From: Mycobacterium sp.
GTDB taxonomy: Bacteria; Actinomycetota; Actinomycetes; Mycobacteriales; Mycobacteriaceae
Assembly (NCBI GenBank): GCA_025965815.1
Contig: JAOPWF010000279.1
Span: forward strand, 1 to 13,838
Direction: 5' to 3'
DNA length: 13,838 bases
A program made the position numbers and the translations under genes. Position 1 is the stretch's first letter. The number at the start of each line of letters is the position of its first letter. The notes beneath the pieces are model-generated. The model was given only the letters and a program-made list of their open reading frames with translations, ran no database searches and was not told the origin of the DNA. Positions 1 through 8,366 of the stretch are shown one piece after another.

Positions 1-58
1 GGAAGCTGATCGTAGCGGCGAATAGCAAGATGGCGAGCGCGCTGCCGAGGATCGACAC
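1..58 (-). CDS. Possible start of a membrane protein (partial, runs off the window)
   Basis: On the minus strand downstream of mak, a frame is open from an in-frame TAG at 88-86 to the window edge. The only start codon in it is the GTG at 58-56, and the translation reads VSILGSALAILLFAATISF. This is a strongly hydrophobic stretch that would make one membrane helix. No convincing Shine-Dalgarno sequence precedes the GTG. In M. tuberculosis a small membrane-protein gene follows mak (recalled, not checked), so a membrane protein here would fit. Only 19 codons are visible and the call rests on hydrophobicity and context. Confidence 0.3.
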   Translation of the reverse strand, partial: MSILGSALAILLFAATISF

Positions 59-126
59 TTTGGGCCACGTCCAATTGGTGCGGCGCTAGGCGGCGACCGT
101 TACGCCGCGCTGACCCTTTCGGCCTC

Positions 127-142
127 GCTAGGCTCGCCTAGC
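127..142. repeat. Perfect inverted repeat over the mak stop codon
   Basis: GCTAGGC-TC-GCCTAGC has 7-bp perfect arms and a 2-nt centre, and it contains the mak TAG stop codon (140-138). It could be a weak terminator hairpin or a protein-binding site. There is no T-tract, and the very short loop argues against a classic intrinsic terminator. Confidence 0.35.
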
Positions 143-1507
143 TCACGATCCGGGCGATCGACTTCAGCGGGATCGGCAGCCAGCTGGGCCGGTGCCGCGC
201 CTCGTAGGCTGCCTCGTAGGTGGCCTTGTCAAGCTCGTAGGCCTCGAGCAGATGCCCGGAGTCGCGCGGGTCGGCGCCGGACACCGCCGCATACCCTTCG
301 CAGAACGCGGCGGCGTTGCGGTCCACCCATTCGCGTGCCCGCGCGGCCAGCTGCCGGTCCCGGTCCTCGGCTCCAGAGTGCGAGGCCTGCTCCATCAACC
401 GTTGGTAGGCGGCGTACTCCAATGACCGCAGCACGCCGGCCACATCCCGCAGCGTGGAGTCGGGACGGCGTCGCTCATCGAGCGGCTGGCCCGGCTCGCC
501 TTCGAAGTCGATCAGCAACCAGCTCTCTGGCGTGCGCAGCACCTGCCCGAGGTGCAGGTCGCCGTGAATCCGTTGGACGGTGATCGTCTCCTCCGCCAGC
601 TTGCGGTAGCGCTCCTCGATCAGCGGCACGTACTGCTCCAGTTCGGGGACCGAAGCCGACGCGGCCGACAGTCGCTCGAGCACGGTGTCGGTCGCAAACA
701 GGGTGCGCGACGTGCCGAGTTCGTCGGCGAGTGTGGCGTGGACCGACGCGACCGCCTCGCCGAGCCGATACGACTCGCCTGCGAAATCGCCGCCGACCTC
801 GTCGGCGTAAAGGTCGCCCTCGGCGAACAGGTCGCGGGTGCTGGCCGTGGCCATGTCCCAGCCCTCGGCGGAGTTGGAGGCGAACTCGGTGACCATGCCG
901 AGCGCGCACGGTTTCTCGTCGTACGTCGTCTCGTAGGCGCCGAGTAACCGCGCCACGTGCGGGTTTTCGGCCCGTGCCAACACCCTGTTCAGTTCGATGT
1001 CTGGATTGATGCCCGGCGTCATGCGGCGAAACACCTTGAAGACGGCCTCTTCTTCGAAGATCACGCTGGTGTTGCTCTGCTCGGCGCTCGTCACCCGCGG
1101 CGCTGCCTGGAGTGGAAGCGTCGCGCCGGGTTCCTTGCCGAACCGCACCGCGTTGACCGGAGGACCCACCGTCGCCGACGAGTCGATCAGCGACAGCAAG
1201 AACTGCGCATCCGCCGGGTTGTAGAGCGCGTCGTAGGCGGTGCGGTCGCCGTCGGCGCCGATGGTTGCGATGCCAAGGAATTCGGCAATCGGGCTCGCGC
1301 CGGATGTCGCCGCGTCCGCGGCTCCGGAATCCCAGCGCACGATGACCTGATAGCGCTCCGACGATCCGTCGGTGTACGACACGTCGAGCAGCACGAGGTC
1401 GAGGTCGTCACGCAGCGGAACCACGACACCGGGCTCGGCCGAGGACAGTTCGCGATTTCGTCCGGCATACCACCGCTGCTGGGGTAGCCATTCATCGAAC
1501 GGCAGGT

Positions 1508-1511
<4 letters not shown>
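138..1511 (-). CDS. mak: Maltokinase (maltose-1-phosphate synthase)
   Basis: Encodes 457 aa, the usual length of mycobacterial maltokinase (also called Pep2). The cytosolic enzyme phosphorylates maltose with ATP to maltose 1-phosphate, the donor that GlgE uses to build alpha-1,4-glucan. The N-terminal third (about 1-140) is the cap domain typical of Mak. The rest is an aminoglycoside-phosphotransferase-like kinase fold, with a nucleotide-loop segment EQSNTSVIF (144-152), a likely ATP-binding Lys159, the catalytic loop HGDLHLGQ (316-323) with Asp318, and the metal-binding DFEGEP (335-340). The ATG at 1511-1509 overlaps the treS stop codon as ATGA, so translation is very probably coupled to treS. 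This matches the TreS-Mak complex known in mycobacteria. No disruption is seen. Confidence 0.95.
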
Positions 1512-3298
<1,787 letters not shown>

Positions 3299-3303
3299 TC
3301 TCT

Positions 3304-3321
3304 TTCCACTTCCACTTCCAC
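3304..3321 (-). repeat. Triple tandem GTGGAA repeat at the treS ribosome binding site
   Basis: Read on the minus strand, three perfect GTGGAA units end 5 nt before the treS ATG at 3298. The last unit continues into GGAAAGAG, which is the only Shine-Dalgarno-like sequence for this start. A tandem hexamer here could change copy number by slippage and so alter leader length or ribosome binding. Confidence 0.5.
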
Positions 3322-3606
3322 TACCCCACCCCGCAAAAACTGAATCTCGTGCGTCGTCAACTGCGCGATGAGGGGCGTTCAACGAACTCCGCACGCTGTG
3401 AACAATGCCCGTTCGCGGCTCCAGCGGGTGCACGACCTGTTGTGATGGCCTACAACCCGGGACCGTCGCCCACTGTATCGGCTTTGGTGGCTGGGTACCT
3501 GTCCTCGATGATCAGGTGCGCGGCACGAGCATGCCGGCCAGCGTGACTTCCAGGGCTTCGCGTAGTGCCGCTGTGAATTCCATTCGGTAGGCCAGCTCGC
3601 TGACGC
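3322..3606. other. Gene-poor interval between treS and the monooxygenase remnant
   Basis: About 285 bp with no credible intact gene. It should hold the treS promoter, but I see no convincing -35/-10 pair or operator palindrome. The part next to the pseudogene (about 3520-3610, minus strand) has a short open segment reading SELAYRMEFTAALREALEV that ends at a TGA. It looks coding in composition, but I cannot assign it to the monooxygenase or to another family. This is where two blocks that are far apart in M. tuberculosis (treS-mak and the LLM/Fpg region, from memory) meet. Confidence 0.4.
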
Positions 3607-4490
3607 GCGATCCTGGTGAGGGTAGTCCGGGTCGACGCGGGCGGCCTGGAAGCCGGTGTCACACCCGGGCCAGAACAACAGGCACCGGTACCAACGGCCG
3701 TAGAAGGGCAGATGTCGCGCCGCCCACCGCACACCGGCGCCGACTTCGGCGTGGTAGTCCGGGTTGGGGAACATCCACTGACCGTCCGCTTGAACAAGGT
3801 CAGTGCGGCAACATCCTCGGCGATCGTCGGTGCGATCTGAAAGCCGGTGGCGGCCGCCCCGTTGCGGTCCTTCGTCCGGACAGCCCAGGTGGCGGTGTCG
3901 ACGTCCCAACAGGCTTGGGTGACTTCGGTTTCCCACAACACGTGCTCGCCGACGTAGCTCGGGCTGCTCGGGGAAGAAGTGGGTCCACTGATCGGTGTTC
4001 TCCCACCACGTTCCTCCCGGGCCGGCATTCTTCTCGACGATGGTGAACGGTATGCCCGCCTCCTTGAGGCGGATGCCGGCAAGCAGGCCGGATTGCCCGC
4101 AGCCGATGACGACGACCGGGAACTGAGCGAAGGACCCGGCGTCGAGGGTTGGAGTCCGGCGGGCACCGGAGCGCAGACCAGCCACTCCATCATCTCCCGC
4201 AGCAGTTCCGCACCGATGGGTGCCGGTTCTGGGCAGCCGCGGTCGCGGTAGTCGGCGATGACCTCGAGTGCGATCTTCCGGACGGCCGCCTTGTCCTGCT
4301 TGGACATGTATCCCTGGACCTCGTTGAGGAAAAGGCCGGTCGGCTTCAGCTCCCCCCTGATGAGTTCGGGGTCGCCTGAGTGGTGCACCAACGACACCAT
4401 CAGGGTAGGGATGCTGACGTCGAGCAGCGCCTCGGCGATCTCAGCGTCCCGGGTTGAAAACGGCTGTCCCGCATGCAGTTGCGCATATCC
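3607..4490 (-). pseudogene. Decayed Baeyer-Villiger-type flavin monooxygenase
   Basis: Family-like segments occur in order but in alternating reading frames. The first is STRDAEIAEALLDVSIP, continuing past LMVSLVHHSGDPELIRGELK to EMMEWLVCAPVP (about 4470-4165). Next, in another frame, FPVVVIGCGQSGLLAG has the FAD-binding GxGxxG at 4104-4087 and runs on to GGTWWENT, then joins directly to DQWTHFFPEQPEL. The frame changes again near 3965 (LWETEVTQACWDV, TGFQIAPTIAEDVAALTLFK) and near 3785 (GQWMFPNPDYH, HLPFYGRWYR, then VDPDYPHQ to about 3610). Compared with the family as I remember it (about 600 residues or more), stretches are missing after CAPVP, after WWENT and before TGFQIAP, and the C-terminal part is absent. 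It directly follows the LLM gene stop, as in a two-gene operon. Intact members insert oxygen next to ketones using FAD and NADPH. This copy cannot make a working enzyme. Confidence 0.85.
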
Positions 4491-5357
4491 TCAGGCTTTT
4501 GCGATGACGTTCTCTGCGAACATCTCGAGGTTGCGGATCTTGGGGTCGAGCGCCTCGGTGTCCTGGCCCATGATGTAGGGAATCCGGAAGCCCACGATGA
4601 CGTCGGTGACGCCCTTGTCCTCGAGGCGTTTCACTCCGTCCAGGGTGAAGCCGTCGATGGAGATGACGTGGATCTCGAACGGACCGGTCCTGCCCTCCTC
4701 GTCGCGAATCTGCTTGATACGGGCGATGAGCCGATGGAGTTCTTCCGGGTCGCCGCCGCCGTGCATCCAGCCGTCGGCGCGCGCCGCCCGGCGAAGCGCC
4801 GCGTCGGCGTGCCCACCGATGAGGATCGGGATCGGCTCGGTCGGCGCAGGCGTCATCTTCGTCTTGGGAATGTCGTAGAACTCACCGTGAAACTCGTAAT
4901 ACTCGCCGGTGGTGAGGCCCCTGATGATCTCGATGCACTCGTCCATCCGCTTGCCCCGCTTGGCGAACGGGACGCCCATCAGCTCGTAATCCTCCTGCCA
5001 GGGGCTGGTGCCGACACCGAGCCCGAGCCGGTTGCCGGTCAGCGCCGCAAGGGATCCCGCCTGCTTGGCGACCAACGCCGGCGGCCGGATCGGCAGCTTG
5101 AGTACGAAGAAGTTGAACTTCAAGGTGGTGGTCACTGCACCAAGCGCGGCGGCGAGGACGAACGACTCGATGAAGGATTTGCCGTCCAGGAACTCGCGGT
5201 TGCCGTCCGGCGTGTACGGGTAGGTCGAGTCGGATTCCAACGGGTACGCAAGGCTGTCGGGCACGGTCATGCTGTGATAGCCGGCGGCCTCGGCGGCTTT
5301 CGCCAACGGGATGTAGAACGTGGGGTCGGTCATTGCCTCTGCGTACGTGAACCGCAC
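4491..5357 (-). CDS. LLM-class (probably F420-dependent) oxidoreductase
   Basis: Encodes 288 aa from the GTG at 5357-5355, which is preceded by a textbook AGGAGG at 5367-5362. Longer in-frame extensions upstream cross the operator and are non-coding in character. The protein is a single luciferase-like-monooxygenase barrel. It begins with FTYAEAM, has KLPIRPPALVAKQAGSLAAL (87-106), the hallmark GNRLGLGVGTSPWQEDYEL (108-126), and PIPILIGGHADAALRRAARA (176-195). In mycobacteria such proteins usually bind F420 rather than FMN, but the substrate cannot be read from sequence. From memory it matches the 288-aa M. tuberculosis Rv0940c in length and type. A KstR-type palindrome lies 46 nt upstream, implying induction during sterol catabolism. 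The dead monooxygenase follows immediately downstream. Confidence 0.9.
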   Translation of the reverse strand: MRFTYAEAMTDPTFYIPLAKAAEAAGYHSMTVPDSLAYPLESDSTYPYTPDGNREFLDGKSFIESFVLAAALGAVTTTLKFNFFVLKLPIRPPALVAKQAGSLAALTGNRLGLGVGTSPWQEDYELMGVPFAKRGKRMDECIEIIRGLTTGEYYEFHGEFYDIPKTKMTPAPTEPIPILIGGHADAALRRAARADGWMHGGGDPEELHRLIARIKQIRDEEGRTGPFEIHVISIDGFTLDGVKRLEDKGVTDVIVGFRIPYIMGQDTEALDPKIRNLEMFAENVIAKA

Positions 5358-5402
5358 GGCGCCTCCTGGTATCTGTCTCCCGCTGTGTGCTGTCGACCGA
5401 AT

Positions 5403-5420
5403 ACTAGAACCCGTTCTAGT
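5403..5420. promoter_or_regulatory. KstR-type operator
   Basis: ACTAGAACCCGTTCTAGT is a perfect palindrome with 8-bp arms and a 2-nt centre. It fits the published KstR consensus TnnAACnnGTTnnA exactly (T-AG-AAC-CC-GTT-CT-A). It lies 46 nt upstream of the LLM gene GTG and about 100 nt upstream of the divergent DUF4235 gene. KstR is a TetR repressor released by cholesterol-derived CoA thioesters. A TAGTAT at the LLM-proximal edge could serve as a -10 box, which would put the operator over the promoter. Confidence 0.85.
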
Positions 5421-5519
5421 TTCGGTGGGCCGATCGGCGAGACCGCAGGTTTGGATAGCGGCCCAGCGGGAATCAACCGCTACAGCAATTGGGCACAACG
5501 GATCAAGGACGTGGTGACA

Positions 5520-5792
5520 GTGAGCAAGGTGTCGAAGGCGATGTATATGCCCCTGTCGATAGCCACCAGCGTGGCGGGCGGGCTGCTGGCCAGCGCGGTG
5601 TTCACGCAGATCTGGAAACGGGTGGACGATTCTGGGCAGAAGCCGCCCGACCCGAAAGACCTCAACAGGTCGGGCCGGGAAGCGCTGACGGCCGCCGCCC
5701 TGCAGGGCCTGGTCTTCGGTCTGGTGCGGGCGGCGGTGGATCGGGCCGCGGCCCGCGGCTATAAAGCAGTCGCCCACGACAACCCCACCTGA
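5520..5792 (+). CDS. DUF4235 small membrane protein
   Basis: Encodes 90 aa. The sequence begins VSKVSKAMYMPLSIATSVAG, followed by a hydrophobic helix (about 10-31) ending in QIWKRVDD. A Pro/Asp-rich link (41-49) comes next, then a second helix (about 54-73) with ALQGLVFGLVRAAVDRAAARG. The two-helix layout and the WKR..P.P motif are those of the actinobacterial DUF4235 family, whose function is unknown. GTGs at 5511, 5514 and 5520 are all in frame. I prefer 5520 because AAGGA (5505-5509) is then 10 nt away and homologues start with SKVSK. The gene ends 15 nt before the YihY gene, and the two probably form an operon. Confidence 0.85.
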   Translation: MSKVSKAMYMPLSIATSVAGGLLASAVFTQIWKRVDDSGQKPPDPKDLNRSGREALTAAALQGLVFGLVRAAVDRAAARGYKAVAHDNPT

Positions 5793-5807
5793 AGGTCTGA
5801 GCCCGTC

Positions 5808-6896
5808 TTGACTGCCGACGAGCCGGTCCGCGCCGAGCAGCCCGATCGCGGCGATGAACCCGACCCGGACGATCCCCGGAAGCCGGAATCACCGACGGAC
5901 CTGACCAAGCCGTCGCTGCTGTACGTCGTTCGGAAGACTGCCCGCGAATTCTCAAGGGATCAGTGCACCGACCTCGCTGCCGCGCTGACGTATTACGCCG
6001 TGCTGTCAATCTTTCCCGCTCTGGTTTTCCTGGTGTCGTTGCTCGGTGTCTTCGGCCAGGGCCCGCGCACCACCGACACGATCCTGCAGATCATCGACGA
6101 CCTCGGTCCCCCGTCCGCGGTGGACACATTGCGGGCACCCATACAGCAGTTGGTGGAATCGCCGTCCGCCGGTTTTGCCCTCGTCACCGGTCTGCTGGGA
6201 GCGCTGTGGTCGGCCTCTGCCTACGTCGGCGCGTTCGGCCGCGCGATGAACCGCATCTACGAGATCGAGGAAGGCCGGCCGATCTGGAAGCTGCGGCCAC
6301 TGCAACTGGTGCTGACGCTGGGCGGCCTCGTCTTGGCGGCCGCCGCGGTGGTCATGCTTGCGGTCAGCGGGCCGATCGCCAAGGCGGTCGGCGGAGCTAT
6401 CGGACTCGGTGACACCGCGCTGACCGTGTGGAACATCGCGCGGTGGCCGTTGGTGCTTGTCTTGATGATCCTGGCGGTGGCGATCCTGTACTACGCGACG
6501 CCCAATGTGCAGCAGCCGAAGTTCCGCTGGATCAGCGTCGGCGCCGCGGCCGCGATCATCATCTGGATCATCGCCTCATTGCTGTTCGGCCTCTACGTGG
6601 CCAACTTCGGCAGCTACAACAAGACCTATGGCACGTTGGGTGGAGTCATCGTCTTCCTGTTGTGGTTGTGGATCACCAACCTGGCCTTACTGTTCGGTGC
6701 GGAACTCGACGCCGAGCTGGAACGCGGCCGCCAGCTGCAAGCGGGCATCCCCGCCGAGGATGACCTGCAGTTGCCACCGCGCGACACCCGGGTGGTGGAG
6801 AAGAATGCGCAGAAGGAAGAGCAGGACATCAAGCGCGGTCGCGAGTTGCGGCGGTCCCGTGGCAGGGACGACTCGCTCAGATCTTCGGGACGGTGA
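5808..6896 (+). CDS. YihY/BrkB family integral membrane protein
   Basis: Encodes 362 aa from a TTG at 5808. No better in-frame start exists before the first conserved block, and GAAGG lies 12 nt upstream. After a charged, Pro/Asp-rich cytoplasmic head (1-35), the family block DLAAALTYYAVLSIFPAL (55-72) starts the first helix. Further hydrophobic helices lie near 121-142, 165-190, 213-230 and 243-265. The signature SYNKTYGTLGGVIVFLLW (269-286), followed by WITNLALLFGAELDAELER, identifies the YihY/BrkB family (once called ribonuclease BN). The tail (310-362) is hydrophilic and basic. Its function is unsettled; a transport role is often proposed. It follows the DUF4235 gene closely, and its last 20 nt overlap the convergent DUF4873 gene. 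Confidence 0.93.
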   Translation: MTADEPVRAEQPDRGDEPDPDDPRKPESPTDLTKPSLLYVVRKTAREFSRDQCTDLAAALTYYAVLSIFPALVFLVSLLGVFGQGPRTTDTILQIIDDLGPPSAVDTLRAPIQQLVESPSAGFALVTGLLGALWSASAYVGAFGRAMNRIYEIEEGRPIWKLRPLQLVLTLGGLVLAAAAVVMLAVSGPIAKAVGGAIGLGDTALTVWNIARWPLVLVLMILAVAILYYATPNVQQPKFRWISVGAAAAIIIWIIASLLFGLYVANFGSYNKTYGTLGGVIVFLLWLWITNLALLFGAELDAELERGRQLQAGIPAEDDLQLPPRDTRVVEKNAQKEEQDIKRGRELRRSRGRDDSLRSSGR

Positions 6897-7302
6897 CCTC
6901 GACGTCGTCGAGCACGAAGGGTGGCGCGCCGACACCGGCGACAGAATAGCCGCCCTGCGGGGTCTTTTCGGTGATCCGGGCCGGCGCGGTTCGATCGCCG
7001 ACGGTCAGTGTCACCGGCGCTGATCCCTTGAGCCCGTCGGCCGGAAGAGGCTCGAAAACCGTTCCCTGCCAGTGATACCGGCCGTCGATCGGGTCGATGT
7101 GACCGGTCAGCCGGACCCGCACCTGATGGCGGTCATCGCCGATTGCAATGGTCGCCGGGCCGTCGAACACCTCATCCTCGACAGCGGCACCCGAAGGCAC
7201 CTCGTGTTCGGCCGATGCGGCTTTGCGCCTCCGCCGCCGCAACGAGGCGCTCAGGCCGCCGAAGGTCGCCCCGACGATGAGGGCACCGCGGATGCCGGTC
7301 AC
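6877..7302 (-). CDS. DUF4873 domain protein, coupled to the diiron oxygenase
   Basis: Encodes 141 aa from the GTG at 7302-7300, which overlaps the TGA of the upstream oxygenase gene as GTGA, so translation is probably coupled. The N-terminus, GIRGALIVGATFGGLSASLR followed by an Arg/Lys run, is either a membrane anchor or a relic of a Rossmann FAD-binding turn. Residues about 40-141 form the DUF4873 domain: DGPATIAIGDDRHQVRVRLT, GHIDPIDGRYHWQGTVF, and the C-terminal FVLDDVEVTVPKI. In actinobacteria this domain is also found fused to flavin monooxygenases (from memory). Its biochemical role is unknown. Its 3' end overlaps the convergent YihY gene by 20 nt. Confidence 0.85.
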   Translation of the reverse strand: MTGIRGALIVGATFGGLSASLRRRRRKAASAEHEVPSGAAVEDEVFDGPATIAIGDDRHQVRVRLTGHIDPIDGRYHWQGTVFEPLPADGLKGSAPVTLTVGDRTAPARITEKTPQGGYSVAGVGAPPFVLDDVEVTVPKI

Positions 7303-8243
7303 AGGAAGTTGGTGCGCTTCCACAGGCGGCGGGCGACCGGGCCCATCAGGCCCACCTCCTGCAGGAATGCCCCCAGCGGAGCGAAGCCGGACCGCTGGAC
7401 CTGGTGGCGGTGCGGGCTGTTGCGTGCGATCCGCCGTGCCTGCTGGGCGTCGAGTCCGGTGCGCCGATACGGAACCGGATTGGTGAACAGGTAGCGGAAG
7501 AACAGGCCGCCCGCCCCGTTGAGGTTGGCCACCCACAGCTTGTTCATCCGCGGCATGTCCCCGACCCGCTTGCGCACACCGTCGCGCGCGAACTGGATGT
7601 GACGCGCCTCTTCGGTGACGTGAATCCGCATGAGCCGCTGCACCATTGGCTGTAGTTCGGGATCGTCCATCATCTGCCGTTGCAGCGAATCGAAAATCTC
7701 CTCGCCGATCAGCGCGGCCACCCACAGCAGCGAGCCGCGAAACACCAGCGGCAACGTGTTGATGATCATCCGCTGGCGGAGTCGGGGCCATACCGGTTTG
7801 GCGCCTACTTTCTCGATTGCCTTGCCGAACATCACCATGTGGCGGGTCTCGTCACCGAGTTCGGTCAGCGCATAGTGCGTCGCGCGGGTGGTCGGGTCCT
7901 TGTGCAGCATGTCGCGGAGCAGCGCCTGATTCAGGATGTTCTCGAACCAGATGCCCGCGGACAGTGTGTTGACCAACTCTTGGCGCGACAGTTCGATGCG
8001 CTGCGCCCGGCTCATCTGGTCCCACATTGGGGTGCCGTAGAGCGAGACCGTCTTGGGCGGCAGGAAGAACTTGTCGCGGTCCAACGGCGCGTCCCAGTCG
8101 ATGTCGACGATCGGGGCGTAGGACTTCTTCACCGAGCCCTTGAGCAGACGGTCCGAGAACTCCTCGCGGGTTGGTGCTCCGCCCGTTGCCTGTGCTGCGA
8201 GCGGCTCATCGGCGGGTCTGACCGAAGCTGTCACCGTTGACAT
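7299..8243 (-). CDS. AurF-like diiron oxygenase
   Basis: Encodes 314 aa from the ATG at 8243-8241. The Shine-Dalgarno-like GAAGG sits almost against this ATG, so the true start could differ slightly, but upstream residues look non-coding. The diiron ligand pattern of the AurF family is complete: Glu101 (IWFEN), Glu132 and His135 (DETRH), Glu181/182 (IGEEIF), then His208, Glu212 and His215 in IHVTEEARH. The H-x3-E-x2-H spacing is as in AurF. AurF oxidises an aryl amine to a nitro group. Mycobacterial relatives act on unknown substrates, so N-oxygenation is only a family-level guess. It is the first gene of a two-gene operon with the DUF4873 gene and is divergent from cobF. Confidence 0.9.
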   Translation of the reverse strand: MSTVTASVRPADEPLAAQATGGAPTREEFSDRLLKGSVKKSYAPIVDIDWDAPLDRDKFFLPPKTVSLYGTPMWDQMSRAQRIELSRQELVNTLSAGIWFENILNQALLRDMLHKDPTTRATHYALTELGDETRHMVMFGKAIEKVGAKPVWPRLRQRMIINTLPLVFRGSLLWVAALIGEEIFDSLQRQMMDDPELQPMVQRLMRIHVTEEARHIQFARDGVRKRVGDMPRMNKLWVANLNGAGGLFFRYLFTNPVPYRRTGLDAQQARRIARNSPHRHQVQRSGFAPLGAFLQEVGLMGPVARRLWKRTNFL

Positions 8244-8308
8244 CCCTTCATGCAGCGTGCTGTTCAAAACGTAAGGAGGCGGCGGGGCGGTGTCAATACC
8301 CGCGGTAC

Positions 8309-8327
8309 CGGATACTTGGAGTATCCG
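8309..8327. promoter_or_regulatory. Palindromic operator candidate between the diiron oxygenase and cobF
   Basis: CGGATACTTGGAGTATCCG has perfect 8-bp arms and a 3-nt centre. It lies in the 123-bp divergent interval, 66 nt from the diiron oxygenase ATG and 40 nt before the cobF ATG. Size and symmetry suit a dimeric regulator (TetR, MarR or similar). I do not recognise the motif. A second, shorter palindrome, CGGTACCG (8303-8310), abuts it. Confidence 0.6.
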
Positions 8328-8354
8328 AGCGATGATGCAGGCGGGCGCCCCGGC

Positions 8355-8360
8355 TACCCT
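8355..8360 (+). promoter_or_regulatory. Probable -10 box of a leaderless cobF transcript
   Basis: TACCCT fits the mycobacterial TANNNT -10 pattern and lies 6 nt before the cobF ATG. No Shine-Dalgarno sequence precedes that ATG. The transcript would therefore start at, or very near, the ATG. Leaderless genes are common in mycobacteria. Confidence 0.55.
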
Positions 8361-8366
8361 GCCGAT

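Noticed and set aside
4473..5792. A 439-aa plus-strand open frame spanning the LLM gene region
   Set aside because: Only its last 90 codons are a real gene (DUF4235). The rest is the antisense of the LLM oxidoreductase, which has clear family motifs and a perfect ribosome binding site.
7751..7760. AACGTGTT inside the diiron oxygenase gene as a second KstR site
   Set aside because: The outer T and A of the consensus are missing and the site lies within coding sequence.
8244..8366. A cobalamin riboswitch before cobF
   Set aside because: The interval is too short, has no B12-box-like sequence, and cobF appears to be leaderless.
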